Shown here in pieces: positions 28,997 through 39,863 of a stretch of 64,000 bases of DNA (positions are counted from its first letter, which is position 1; each line of letters begins with the position of its first letter). The notes below the pieces were generated by a model. That model ran no database searches. It was given only the letters and a program-made list of their open reading frames with translations, and was not told the origin of the DNA. Source of the stretch: Pseudomonadota bacterium (GTDB lineage Bacteria > Pseudomonadota > Gammaproteobacteria > Berkiellales > Berkiellaceae); the NCBI GenBank assembly GCA_018242045.1, contig JAFECR010000011.1, positions 19,234 through 83,233 on the forward strand, read 5' to 3'. Position numbers and translations under genes: made by a program.

Positions 28997-29309
28997 TTTA
29001 TTGCTCTTAAGCTTTCTAGTGGTAAGCTCATTCTGCTTAGAAGACACCTTAAAATCAATAGTAGTATTGGTTTCAAGATAAATTATGCAGCCCTCATTTT
29101 AAATTAGCAATTTGTTATTTGATTAGCTTTGATATGGATAAAAGCCACTACCTTTTGGGGCACTAACCAAAATTTCGAATTTGATTACAGATCGGCATAA
29201 GACCAAAGTCCAGTATACACATTTAAAGCTTCATGGTTTTATGAAGCTATGAAGAAAGTAAATTAGCGTGTAAATCCTAAAATGTATTTACACTTATATC
29301 AGGAGTTTT
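28997..29309. other. 313-bp intergenic region with two inverted repeats
   Basis: This gap separates divergent prmB and the adhesin-repeat gene. It holds a hairpin AGCTTCAT-GGTTTT-ATGAAGCT (29227-29248) and a palindrome GTGTAAAT-N10-ATTTACAC (29268-29293), then AGGAG before the ATG at 29310. No small gene is evident. No clear -35/-10 pair was recognised. Confidence 0.6.
29268..29293 (+). promoter_or_regulatory. Operator-like palindrome before the adhesin-repeat gene
   Basis: A perfect 8-bp dyad, GTGTAAAT/ATTTACAC, with a 10-bp spacer ends 16 bp before the start codon. Its size suits a dimeric repressor site or a hairpin in the mRNA leader. No matching regulator is known from this window. Confidence 0.35.
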
Positions 29310-30497
29310 ATGGATAAGCTTAATTTTGATATCTCCACAGAGCAGGACAATATCAACTTTCCTCACAAGGAACAAAGTACAAGCTATGTAGACGAGGAAG
29401 GATTATTGCCAGGGGCACAAGAAGCACGTGAAACAACTGGAACACTTACACATTCTTCGGACATTGTTGAAATACAATTTGATCCAATAAAAACACAATT
29501 AGCATTATCACAATTGGAGCTCACCTCCAAAGGGGTTCCTTTGCACTATGAGCTGGCCCATAACAATCATTTACTCATTGCCAGCACAGGCGCAACCGAC
29601 ATTGCTGTTTTTACAGCCTATTTAGATACCAAGGGTACCTATTCTTTTACTTTACATAATCACCTTGATAGAGCAGCTGCACCTAATCTTGTTAACAATA
29701 CCGTAAGTGAAGATAATATACCTTGGGCTAAAACAAATACGAGTATATTTCAGGAAATAGACACTCAACCTCATGAGCCGTACTCAATCACCTTTCGCTA
29801 TCAACCTATTATCAATCCGGAATCTGCTTTAAAAGAAACCCAATTATTTTGGGGGGGGAAACTACTTTACACCTTCTCACCAAGCGAACATGCTGGCAAA
29901 GGCTTTACTTTTTCTGTAGAAGGTATGCCAAATCAAGATACAACAAAACTTCAATTTGTTTCAGAGGGAATAGATAACCAATTCAATCATATCGTCCAAA
30001 ATATTTCCGTCACTAGCGCAGCACAACATAAACTGCCTATCTCCTTGTGTTATAATGTGCTTGATAATGAAGGACATGTTTCTCATGATCAATTTACTGT
30101 CAATGTCACAACCACGCCTCCTATTGAGTTACATAATACTGAACCATTTGATGTCATCTATGATGAAGGGGTTTATCAAACCATCATCGTTCAGGCTAAT
30201 AGCTTAAATCAGGATACGCCTTTGAACACGATTAACATTGACAATCTATTTAAAAATTTAGCTATTGCAGCTGAAAATCGCTTAGTGGAAGTTGTGCAAC
30301 GGGTAGAAAATGGACACGGCACCAATGTTTATGAAGTACAAATTTCAGATAAAAGCCAATCTATTGCACCTATTACAATTGCCGATGTACAACTCTCTTT
30401 TCCAGGGGGAGATGGTGGCTTAACTGTTTTTCATCGTAATGTGATCATTGAAGAAGGAGATGGTTTGCAAATCTCTCAAGAACAACAGCTTGTGTGA
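29310..30497 (+). CDS. Orphan protein with T1SS-143/BapA-type adhesin repeat
   Basis: A 395-residue acidic, beta-rich protein with no signal peptide. Residues about 26-125 (VDEEGLLPGAQEA, then LELTSKGVPLHYEL, AVFTAYLDTKGTYSFTL and HLDRA) follow the pattern of the T1SS-143 repeat of large type I-secreted RTX adhesins (LTSxGxxLxY, VFTxxLxxxGxYxFTL, LDH). A second, diverged repeat may span 130-270. In adhesins these units occur many times in proteins of thousands of residues. Here there are one or two, without glycine-rich RTX nonapeptides or a neighbouring type I exporter. AGGAG precedes the ATG. A G8 run lies at 29851-29858. A remnant adhesin or a small secreted protein are both possible. Confidence 0.68.
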   Translation: MDKLNFDISTEQDNINFPHKEQSTSYVDEEGLLPGAQEARETTGTLTHSSDIVEIQFDPIKTQLALSQLELTSKGVPLHYELAHNNHLLIASTGATDIAVFTAYLDTKGTYSFTLHNHLDRAAAPNLVNNTVSEDNIPWAKTNTSIFQEIDTQPHEPYSITFRYQPIINPESALKETQLFWGGKLLYTFSPSEHAGKGFTFSVEGMPNQDTTKLQFVSEGIDNQFNHIVQNISVTSAAQHKLPISLCYNVLDNEGHVSHDQFTVNVTTTPPIELHNTEPFDVIYDEGVYQTIIVQANSLNQDTPLNTINIDNLFKNLAIAAENRLVEVVQRVENGHGTNVYEVQISDKSQSIAPITIADVQLSFPGGDGGLTVFHRNVIIEEGDGLQISQEQQLV

Positions 30498-30516
30498 TAT
30501 ACTCTTCCCAGTTTAA
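30498..30516. repeat. Solo end of the dispersed palindromic repeat
   Basis: TATACTCTTCCCAGTTTAA matches the right end of the 37419-37544 copy in reverse complement. It lies between the convergent stops of the adhesin-repeat gene (30497) and ligA (30519). Confidence 0.75.
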
Positions 30517-30518
30517 GT

Positions 30519-33325
<2,807 letters not shown>

Positions 33326-33338
33326 TGAAATATCTCCC

Positions 33339-36300
33339 TTATTCAGCCATTGCCTTGGCTTCTTCAATGTCCACTGTTACCAAACGTGAAACGCCTGGTT
33401 CACGCATTGTTACGCCTTGTAATTGTTCAGCCATTTCTATTGCAAGTTTATTGTGACTGACATAAATAAATTGTATCGTTTTTGACATTTCTTTTACTAA
33501 ATTACAGAAGCGGCCCACATTGTTATCATCCAAGGGAGCATCTACTTCATCCAACATACAAAATGGGGCTGGATTTAATTGAAATATAGAAAATACCAGT
33601 GCAACAGCTGTTAACGCTTTTTCTCCTCCGGACAATAGCTGGATTGTGCTATTTTTCTTGCCAGGGGGTCTTGCCATTAAGGTGATACCTGTATCAAGTA
33701 GATCTTCACCTGTCATGGTTAGCTGAGCTTGTCCTCCGCCAAATAACTGAGGAAATAGTTTTGTAAAGCTATCATTTACTTTTTCAAAGGTTTCTTGAAA
33801 TTTAGCACGTGTTTCCTTATCAATTTTTTTAATAGCATTTTCCAATGTAGTTAATGCTTCTAACAAATCTTCACATTGTTGATCTAAATATTCTTTGCGA
33901 GTTAAAGCTGCTTCATATTCTTCAATAGCTGCTAAATTAATAGGGCCAAGCTTTTGTATTTTACTATCAAGCTCTTCAATTTTGCATTGCCATTCTTCTT
34001 CATTAGCGCCAACTGGCATGGTTTCAAGTAATGTTTCAAGCACGTAATCGGTATTTTTTAACTTTTCTAAAGCGCCCTCACAACGAACTTGCAATGCTTG
34101 CCAAAGCATTTTGGTTTCTTCAAGCTGTTCTCTTATTTTTACAACCTTGATCTCCAGCTGACCTAATTTAGTTTCTATTTCTCTGATGATGTTATCAACA
34201 TTCGCTACATTATCTCTGGCCTGATTTAATTGATTTTCTATGATAATACGCTTTTCTACATTCAATTCTAAAGCTTCTTTTAATGAATTAATTGGCTCAT
34301 CATTTTTAGCTAAGGATTGGATCAGATTGTTAACTCTGAGTTCACCTTGTTGAATTTGTTGATTAAATCTATCTATATTATTACTTAATGCATTACCTTG
34401 TGTTCGAAATGTTTGCAAATCCATCGTCATTTGCTGAAACTTACTAGCGGTTTCTTTTACTTTTAAGCGAGCGTTAATGACTGCTTCGTGCGTGGATAAC
34501 TTGCTTTGCTGCAAGGTTTCTTGATCATTCGTTAAAAGTGACATCTTGTCCAATGCTTGCTGCAAACTTTGTCTTGCAATTTGTACTTCAGTCTGAGCGT
34601 TATAAATAATTTCTTTACATTCCGTTTCATCCAATTGAATTTGTTGAATTCTTTTTTGAATTTGTTCTTTCTTATTTTGCTTAATTCGAAGCTCACCTTG
34701 TAACGCGATAATGTCCTGTTGACATTTATTGGTTTGTTGTTGTTTCGTTTCTTTATCAAATGCAATCGTCTTTAATTTATTTTCAACATCTTCCAATGAT
34801 TGCTGACTAATATCGAGTTTTTCTTGCAAAACTTCAATTTCTTGCTTTTTAATTTTTATATTTTCTTCTCTTTGTAAAATACCAATATCGCTCGTTGTTG
34901 CCTTTACTCTCGCAAAACCATGCCCTAACCAATAACCTTGAGGCGTAATGACTGATTCATTCAATAAAAGCGTTGCAATCATTTCATTAGCAAGCTCAAG
35001 CGAATTTGCTAAATGAACGCTATTTAAGTATTGATAAATAGAGGCAGGCAGTGCGTCACTATGTTTAATGCAACTTGCCAAGGTTTGAGCCACCAGCGGC
35101 TGAGTTTGTTGGGGATTGTTCTGCCATGCAATTAAGCTGATCCCACCTTCTTGCAAGCTTTCTAAATGGCTCGATAACAAAGAAACTTTATCTTGCTCTA
35201 ACGCTATCGACTCAAGAAACCCTTCCAGAACAGTTTCAACGGCTATCTCCCACCCTGATGTCACTTCTATTTTTTCAGCAACGTACTGGAATTCTCCAAT
35301 CCCTTTGCTTTGCAACCAAGTTTTTTTAAGTTCTTGATCTTTACCTAAAGCACAAGCTTGTAAAGTTTGCATCGCCAAAAGTTGTGCTTGAATTTCATTC
35401 AAGGCCTGTTGATGTACTTTTATTTCCGGTCGCAGCATTTTGGCCTGAGATTCAAGGGTGTCTCTTTGTTCAAAAAGTGCTGCTACTTCTTGTGTCATAT
35501 TATCAAGCTGTTCTTGGCAGATAAAAATCTTTTCTTCAATAACATCACATTCAGGGATCTCAATTGAAGACTGTTCAGCCAGGGCTTGTTGTAAACGGCT
35601 TAAACGTTCTTGGGTTTGATGAATTTGACGCTCAAGTTGCGTAATCTTGGCTTTTTCGGCTTCTGCTTGCCTGCTTGGAATGATAATCTCACGCTGAATT
35701 TGCTCTGCTTTTTCACGCCAAAGTTCTTGAGCTGTTTCTGCTTGCTGGCAAAGCAACGCTGATGCATCGCTGGCTTCTTTAGCAACTTCAACTTGAGGTG
35801 ATAAATCAGAAATTTGTTGCTGTAAAGAAAGAATTTCCACTTGATCATTTTTGAGCTGAGATTGCGTTAAAAGCAACATCTGCTCTGCTTCTTGTTTATC
35901 TAACAATAACTGCTGTTGACGTTCTTGATGGTGTTGTATGGTTTGTTCTATTTTAGCTATCTCACCACCAACGCTATAATAATGCTTCTGAACATCATTG
36001 AAGGCTTCATTCGCATCTATCTGAGCAAGTCGTTGTTTTTCTTGATCTGTTTTTAAGCGTTGCGAATAGGATTGTTCTTCTTCTAACTTTACCAATAGCT
36101 CTCGGATCTTTGCATCATTTTCTTTAATAGCACTATCCAATCGTTGCCACATAAGAGCAGCAAGTTGCGCACTTGTTTCTTTTTCTACCGCCTTTAGGAT
36201 CTTAAATTGTTCTGCGGCCTGTGATTGACGCTGCAATCGATTAAGTTGTTTTTCGAGCTCGGCTCGAATATCGTTAACTCTCGCAATATTATCATGTGTA

Positions 36301-36857
36301 TGTTGAATTCGATTTTCCGTTTCTTTTCTGCGTTCCTTGTATTTAGAAATTCCAGCTGCTTCTTCTAAAAAGTTTCTTAAATCTTCAGGTTTAGCTTCAA
36401 TAACACGGGTGATCATGCCTTGTTCAATAATGGCATAACTTCTTGGCCCTAATCCTGTGCCAAGAAAAATATCAGTAATGTCTTTACGACGGCAACGCTG
36501 ACCATTTAAAAAGTAAGTTGAGATACCTTCTCGAGTAACTTGGCGTTTAATGGCAATATCGGTATAAGCGGCATATTCACCACCTAACTTCCCTTCTGTA
36601 TTATCAAATAATAACTCTACAGTTGCTTGACCAACAGGTTTACGAGCGGATGAACCATTAAAGATAACATCTGTTAAGGCACCGCCACGCAAGTGTTTAG
36701 CAGAAGATTCACCCATCACCCATCGAACCGCATCGATGACGTTGGACTTCCCACAGCCGTTAGGACCTGCAACCGCTGTTAAATTACTCATAAGGTGAAT
36801 TGTTGTAGGGTCAACAAATGATTTAAAGCCAGCAAGTTTAATCTTGTTTAATCGCAT
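33339..36857 (-). CDS. smc: Chromosome segregation protein SMC
   Basis: Condensin ATPase that folds and separates chromosomes. The 1172-residue length is normal. N-terminal Walker A GPNGCGKS (31-38), long coiled coils, a hinge around 510-650 (QSKGIGEFQYVAEKIEV and following), and the C-terminal head with the signature LLSGGEKALTA and Walker B CMLDEVDAPLD. Gammaproteobacteria have either SMC or MukB, so SMC excludes an enterobacterial-type genome. It is divergent from the receiver-domain gene with 130 bp between starts. Confidence 0.97.
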   Translation of the reverse strand: MRLNKIKLAGFKSFVDPTTIHLMSNLTAVAGPNGCGKSNVIDAVRWVMGESSAKHLRGGALTDVIFNGSSARKPVGQATVELLFDNTEGKLGGEYAAYTDIAIKRQVTREGISTYFLNGQRCRRKDITDIFLGTGLGPRSYAIIEQGMITRVIEAKPEDLRNFLEEAAGISKYKERRKETENRIQHTHDNIARVNDIRAELEKQLNRLQRQSQAAEQFKILKAVEKETSAQLAALMWQRLDSAIKENDAKIRELLVKLEEEQSYSQRLKTDQEKQRLAQIDANEAFNDVQKHYYSVGGEIAKIEQTIQHHQERQQQLLLDKQEAEQMLLLTQSQLKNDQVEILSLQQQISDLSPQVEVAKEASDASALLCQQAETAQELWREKAEQIQREIIIPSRQAEAEKAKITQLERQIHQTQERLSRLQQALAEQSSIEIPECDVIEEKIFICQEQLDNMTQEVAALFEQRDTLESQAKMLRPEIKVHQQALNEIQAQLLAMQTLQACALGKDQELKKTWLQSKGIGEFQYVAEKIEVTSGWEIAVETVLEGFLESIALEQDKVSLLSSHLESLQEGGISLIAWQNNPQQTQPLVAQTLASCIKHSDALPASIYQYLNSVHLANSLELANEMIATLLLNESVITPQGYWLGHGFARVKATTSDIGILQREENIKIKKQEIEVLQEKLDISQQSLEDVENKLKTIAFDKETKQQQTNKCQQDIIALQGELRIKQNKKEQIQKRIQQIQLDETECKEIIYNAQTEVQIARQSLQQALDKMSLLTNDQETLQQSKLSTHEAVINARLKVKETASKFQQMTMDLQTFRTQGNALSNNIDRFNQQIQQGELRVNNLIQSLAKNDEPINSLKEALELNVEKRIIIENQLNQARDNVANVDNIIREIETKLGQLEIKVVKIREQLEETKMLWQALQVRCEGALEKLKNTDYVLETLLETMPVGANEEEWQCKIEELDSKIQKLGPINLAAIEEYEAALTRKEYLDQQCEDLLEALTTLENAIKKIDKETRAKFQETFEKVNDSFTKLFPQLFGGGQAQLTMTGEDLLDTGITLMARPPGKKNSTIQLLSGGEKALTAVALVFSIFQLNPAPFCMLDEVDAPLDDNNVGRFCNLVKEMSKTIQFIYVSHNKLAIEMAEQLQGVTMREPGVSRLVTVDIEEAKAMAE

Positions 36858-36987
36858 TTTTCTATTTTATCCAAAGCAAATCTTTAACGGGCATAACCTT
36901 AAGATGTGGCGCGAGTATAGCCCCAGTTACACATTACATGTAGACTCTAAATATTATCAAATAATTTCAGTATATCATGGTTGCTTT

Positions 36988-37410
36988 ATGAGTCAGGATC
37001 CATCAAATCATCACTTAAACATACTGCTCGTTGAGAATAGTCGTACCGCCCGTGCCTTACTCACTCGATTGCTCAGAGATGAAGGCTACCAAGTTGATTG
37101 TGTCAGCAGTGGTCTTGAAGCAATTGAAGCTATTTTACATTCAAATTATCATCTTGTAATCATGGATGTCTTCTTACCGCAACTAAATGGCTATGAAGCA
37201 GCTACACAAATACGATCTCTTAACAGTCATAAATCTAACATACCTTTAATCGCTTTTACGTCCAGCACTGATGAAAAAGATAAAAGGACTTGTCTTGATG
37301 CTGGCATGAACGAGTACATCATTAAGACAACAGACAATAAAGCCTTGCTGGAAACGCTATTGAAGTATAAAAAAGAAATTTTTCCAACCCAGAACAATAT
37401 TTCTAATTAG
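36988..37410 (+). CDS. Stand-alone receiver-domain protein
   Basis: A 140-residue response-regulator receiver domain with no output domain. Starting at MSQDPSN gives a normal receiver; the longer frame from 36844 overlaps the smc start. The phosphoacceptor is Asp60 (LVIMDVFLP). The switch Thr is in IAFTSS and the conserved Lys in YIIKTT. The acidic pair is Glu16-Asn17 (LLVENS) where EDN or DD is usual, so Mg2+ binding may be weakened. It could be a phosphorelay intermediate or a protein-protein switch. No histidine kinase is adjacent. The Shine-Dalgarno is weak. Confidence 0.85.
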   Translation: MSQDPSNHHLNILLVENSRTARALLTRLLRDEGYQVDCVSSGLEAIEAILHSNYHLVIMDVFLPQLNGYEAATQIRSLNSHKSNIPLIAFTSSTDEKDKRTCLDAGMNEYIIKTTDNKALLETLLKYKKEIFPTQNNISN

Positions 37411-37418
37411 CAATGACC

Positions 37419-37544
37419 TATACTCGAACCAGTTTGAATTTAGGCAAGGCGCCAAGCGCGAGAATTCCCAGGAGTGCACATATTAGTGCATGAGGGGCGA
37501 GTAAGCGCAGGCTTTAAGCCTTAATTTAAACTGGGAAGAGTATA
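37419..37544. repeat. Dispersed palindromic repeat, complete copy A
   Basis: A 126-bp element bounded by imperfect inverted ends: TATACTCGAACCAGTTTGAATT on the left and, read in reverse, TATACTCTTCCCAGTTTAAATT on the right. The interior contains GGCGCCAAGCGCGAG and GAGTAAGCGCAGGCTTTAAGCC. It is clearly related to 53758-53887. The right end runs into the helicase-like gene and encodes its last residues and stop. Confidence 0.85.
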
Positions 37545-39206
37545 AGGGGTTACCAATAACTTTGCGAGTTTTCCAGATGGACTATGCATTCTTTGATCAA
37601 AAATACCTAAAGCGCCAATGACCCATATTTTACACGCCCGGCGAGCCAAGCTGTAAAGTAAATTATCACCTTGATCAAAAATAAATGGTCTTTGATCTTG
37701 CGCGGTATAAACTGGGGAAAAAATAACATTATCCCATTGTTGGCAGTGTAATTCATTAAACATGAATACTTCGCAAGTAATATTATTTTCGATAAGACAA
37801 TTCTTGAGAAAATTTCTTTGCAGTAAAAAGGGGGTAATAATGGCCGTTTTTTGCCATTCTTGACTCAAAGGTCCTGAAACTAACCATTTGACAATAAACT
37901 GGGCTTCTTCTTCATTAATTAGAGCATTTCCGATTAAACGGCTTGTGCCCTCGACCAATATGCCTTGATAAAATGGCATATTTTCATTTGGTAGCAAACT
38001 CAAGTTATTTGTCATAAAACCATGTTCATCTAATTGTTGATAAGCACTATTGGCAAGTGCCACACACATAGCATTTCCAGTGCTGGGTAACATCGCTTTA
38101 AAATCGAGTTGATCGAGCACTTCATCATCAAAAAAGCCATGATAATTCAGCTCCCAATTTTCTGGCATAGCACTCATTAAGGCGGATGAACCAATATCCA
38201 ATTCATCCCCTAGAAAAAGAGCCGTTTTAGCTTGAGTCAAAAATGGCAATACTTGCTGAGGTAGAAAACGTTGGGCTTCGTTAACAATCAGTAGGGTTGC
38301 CTCTTGTAAAATGGCATCACAACTTTGCCATGAATTTTCTTGAAATTCATACCGAAAAAGCCCTTCTTGATTGTATAAATAAATTGATGCTGACAAGCTA
38401 CCGACTTGGCGCGACATTTGTGCTTTCAAATCAACTACGATAGCGATAAATTTTTGAGTAATTGAGCCAAGAGGCACTCTAACGGCAAGCAATTCCCCTT
38501 CCTGTAATCGCAGCACGTGCATTAAAGCAGTTATTTCATTTGCTGAAAGTCTATTTTTTTTCATCAGAGCTTGTGCTTTTTGATAGCAGATAACAGGATC
38601 CCATTGGGATTGCGGTTCAACATCCCAAATCGTTGCATAATTTTGCAAAAGCCGGTTAGCAACAAAGGTTGTCTGGGCTTTTTCAACAACAACGGCTTTA
38701 CTGCTTAGTATAAACCCCAGTGATTGGATTTTTTCTTGCCAAGTATTATTACTCAAATTATCAAACAACTGATGTATGGATGGATAAATATCTTCCCAAT
38801 GTTGGAAAATAAGCTGATTATCTTCATCTAACCAATCAAAGCGTAACCAATCATCAAAGTAATGGAAGGGTAAAGCAAAAAGATCATTTTCAACTGCAGG
38901 AAAAAACTGCGCCAAAGGCATCCAAGGAAGCTGCTCTTTAGATAATTGGAGTTGACCGCAATGCTGTTTCGCTGGGATCCAAATTGGGATCCAATATTGG
39001 TTGTTTTGATTTTTAGCAACTATCGGCGCAATCCAAAGGTTTTGAACATCTTGGGTGTGATTTGATAGCGATATCTTGCCTTTTGCTGCCTGGTTCGCAC
39101 AAACAAAATGCCAAGAAGATTGCAAAGGAATTGAAAATTGATTAACAGCACAACGCCATAGATTGTCTTGCCAAACTTGTATTAGCGAAGAAGAAACATT
39201 TTCCAT
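37521..39206 (-). CDS. Degenerate UPF1/DNA2-like superfamily 1 helicase
   Basis: A 561-residue protein. The second half follows the UPF1-like helicase layout: a motif II-like LLIVNEAQRFLPQQ (NEAQ for DEAx), motif III-like ALFLGDELDIGS, NEEEAQFIVKWL, AIITPFLLQRNFLKNCL, WDNVIFSPVYTA where QGxExDxVIxS is usual, and a motif VI-like LLYSLARRACKIWVIG. No Walker A (GxGKT) is visible in the first half, so ATP hydrolysis is doubtful. The N-terminal 200 residues resemble nothing I know. The final residues YTLPSLN and the stop come from the repeat end, so the original C-terminus may have been changed by repeat insertion. Function unknown. Confidence 0.65.
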   Translation of the reverse strand: MENVSSSLIQVWQDNLWRCAVNQFSIPLQSSWHFVCANQAAKGKISLSNHTQDVQNLWIAPIVAKNQNNQYWIPIWIPAKQHCGQLQLSKEQLPWMPLAQFFPAVENDLFALPFHYFDDWLRFDWLDEDNQLIFQHWEDIYPSIHQLFDNLSNNTWQEKIQSLGFILSSKAVVVEKAQTTFVANRLLQNYATIWDVEPQSQWDPVICYQKAQALMKKNRLSANEITALMHVLRLQEGELLAVRVPLGSITQKFIAIVVDLKAQMSRQVGSLSASIYLYNQEGLFRYEFQENSWQSCDAILQEATLLIVNEAQRFLPQQVLPFLTQAKTALFLGDELDIGSSALMSAMPENWELNYHGFFDDEVLDQLDFKAMLPSTGNAMCVALANSAYQQLDEHGFMTNNLSLLPNENMPFYQGILVEGTSRLIGNALINEEEAQFIVKWLVSGPLSQEWQKTAIITPFLLQRNFLKNCLIENNITCEVFMFNELHCQQWDNVIFSPVYTAQDQRPFIFDQGDNLLYSLARRACKIWVIGALGIFDQRMHSPSGKLAKLLVTPYTLPSLN

Positions 39207-39223
39207 AATGAATTTGCTACATT

Positions 39224-39257
39224 GTCATTGCTTCCCACGACACTGGGCCGCAATGAC
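39224..39257. repeat. Intergenic palindrome
   Basis: GTCATTGC and GCAATGAC form an 8-bp stem around an 18-nt spacer that contains an inner CCCA/TGGG pair. It lies between the helicase-like gene and the 103-residue gene. It lacks a T-tract, so it looks like a REP-type palindrome more than a terminator. Confidence 0.6.
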
Positions 39258-39271
39258 GGTATTTTTACAAT

Positions 39272-39583
39272 TTATGCCTTTGGTTTTACTCTAGGCTTAT
39301 ATTGATTTTCATATTCATGTTCGTAAGGAACATCTGGTCCCCGGTAATTTCTAGGATCAGTGCTGTAACTTCTTTGCAAAGCATTGTTGTTTGCGTTTCT
39401 TGAATAAGCAGCAACTTCCCTTTGAAGATAATCACCATTAAGCGTTACTTGAATACCAAGACGCTCTGAAGCTTCTTGTGCTGACCAACCTGTAGTGCGA
39501 GCTTGCCATGCTCTATCATAAACATTGGAAAAATCTTCGTATCTAAGATGAACGTTATCTGACTTTTTAGGCCGCATTTCCAT
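39272..39583 (-). CDS. Hypothetical protein, 103 residues
   Basis: A soluble, polar protein starting MEMRPKKSDN, with AAGGTG in front. It contains an amphipathic stretch (GWSAQEASERLGIQVT) and a Tyr/Asn/Pro-rich C-terminal half (NYRGPDVPYEHEYENQY) that is probably disordered. No family recognised; no signal peptide or TM. It lies downstream of the 61-residue gene on the same strand and may form a small operon with nfuA. Confidence 0.6.
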   Translation of the reverse strand: MEMRPKKSDNVHLRYEDFSNVYDRAWQARTTGWSAQEASERLGIQVTLNGDYLQREVAAYSRNANNNALQRSYSTDPRNYRGPDVPYEHEYENQYKPRVKPKA

Positions 39584-39667
39584 ATATCACCTTTTCTCTT
39601 AATAAATCCAGTTGGCCAAGCATACCTCTTCTTCTGTTTTGTTGTCCATCGCTGTATTGGCCATTAT

Positions 39668-39853
39668 TTAAAATTCTTTCCAAATTGGACTATCCTCTTC
39701 TTCCACGAGACCATCGCGCTTTTTAGCAATTTTATCATTTTTATCAATTTCTTTACGAACAGAATCCGGTAGTGTCGTTCGTTTTTTGTCTAACGTTTGC
39801 AAAAAGATATCGATTTCACTTTGAAAACCAGATCTGAGTAATTTATTCGACAT
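39668..39853 (-). CDS. Small conserved-looking protein, 61 residues
   Basis: Starts at MSNKLLRS with GAGGGCAGC in front; the frame extends to 39886 but overlaps nfuA. A charged, helical protein with the pattern FxSEIDxFLQTLD and KEIDKNDKIAKKRD. This faintly recalls short Legionella/Coxiella proteins of unknown function (the CBU_0585 type), which I cannot confirm without a search. It begins 11 bp past the nfuA stop, so it is probably cotranscribed. Confidence 0.62.
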   Translation of the reverse strand: MSNKLLRSGFQSEIDIFLQTLDKKRTTLPDSVRKEIDKNDKIAKKRDGLVEEEDSPIWKEF

Positions 39854-39863
39854 GCTGCCCTCG

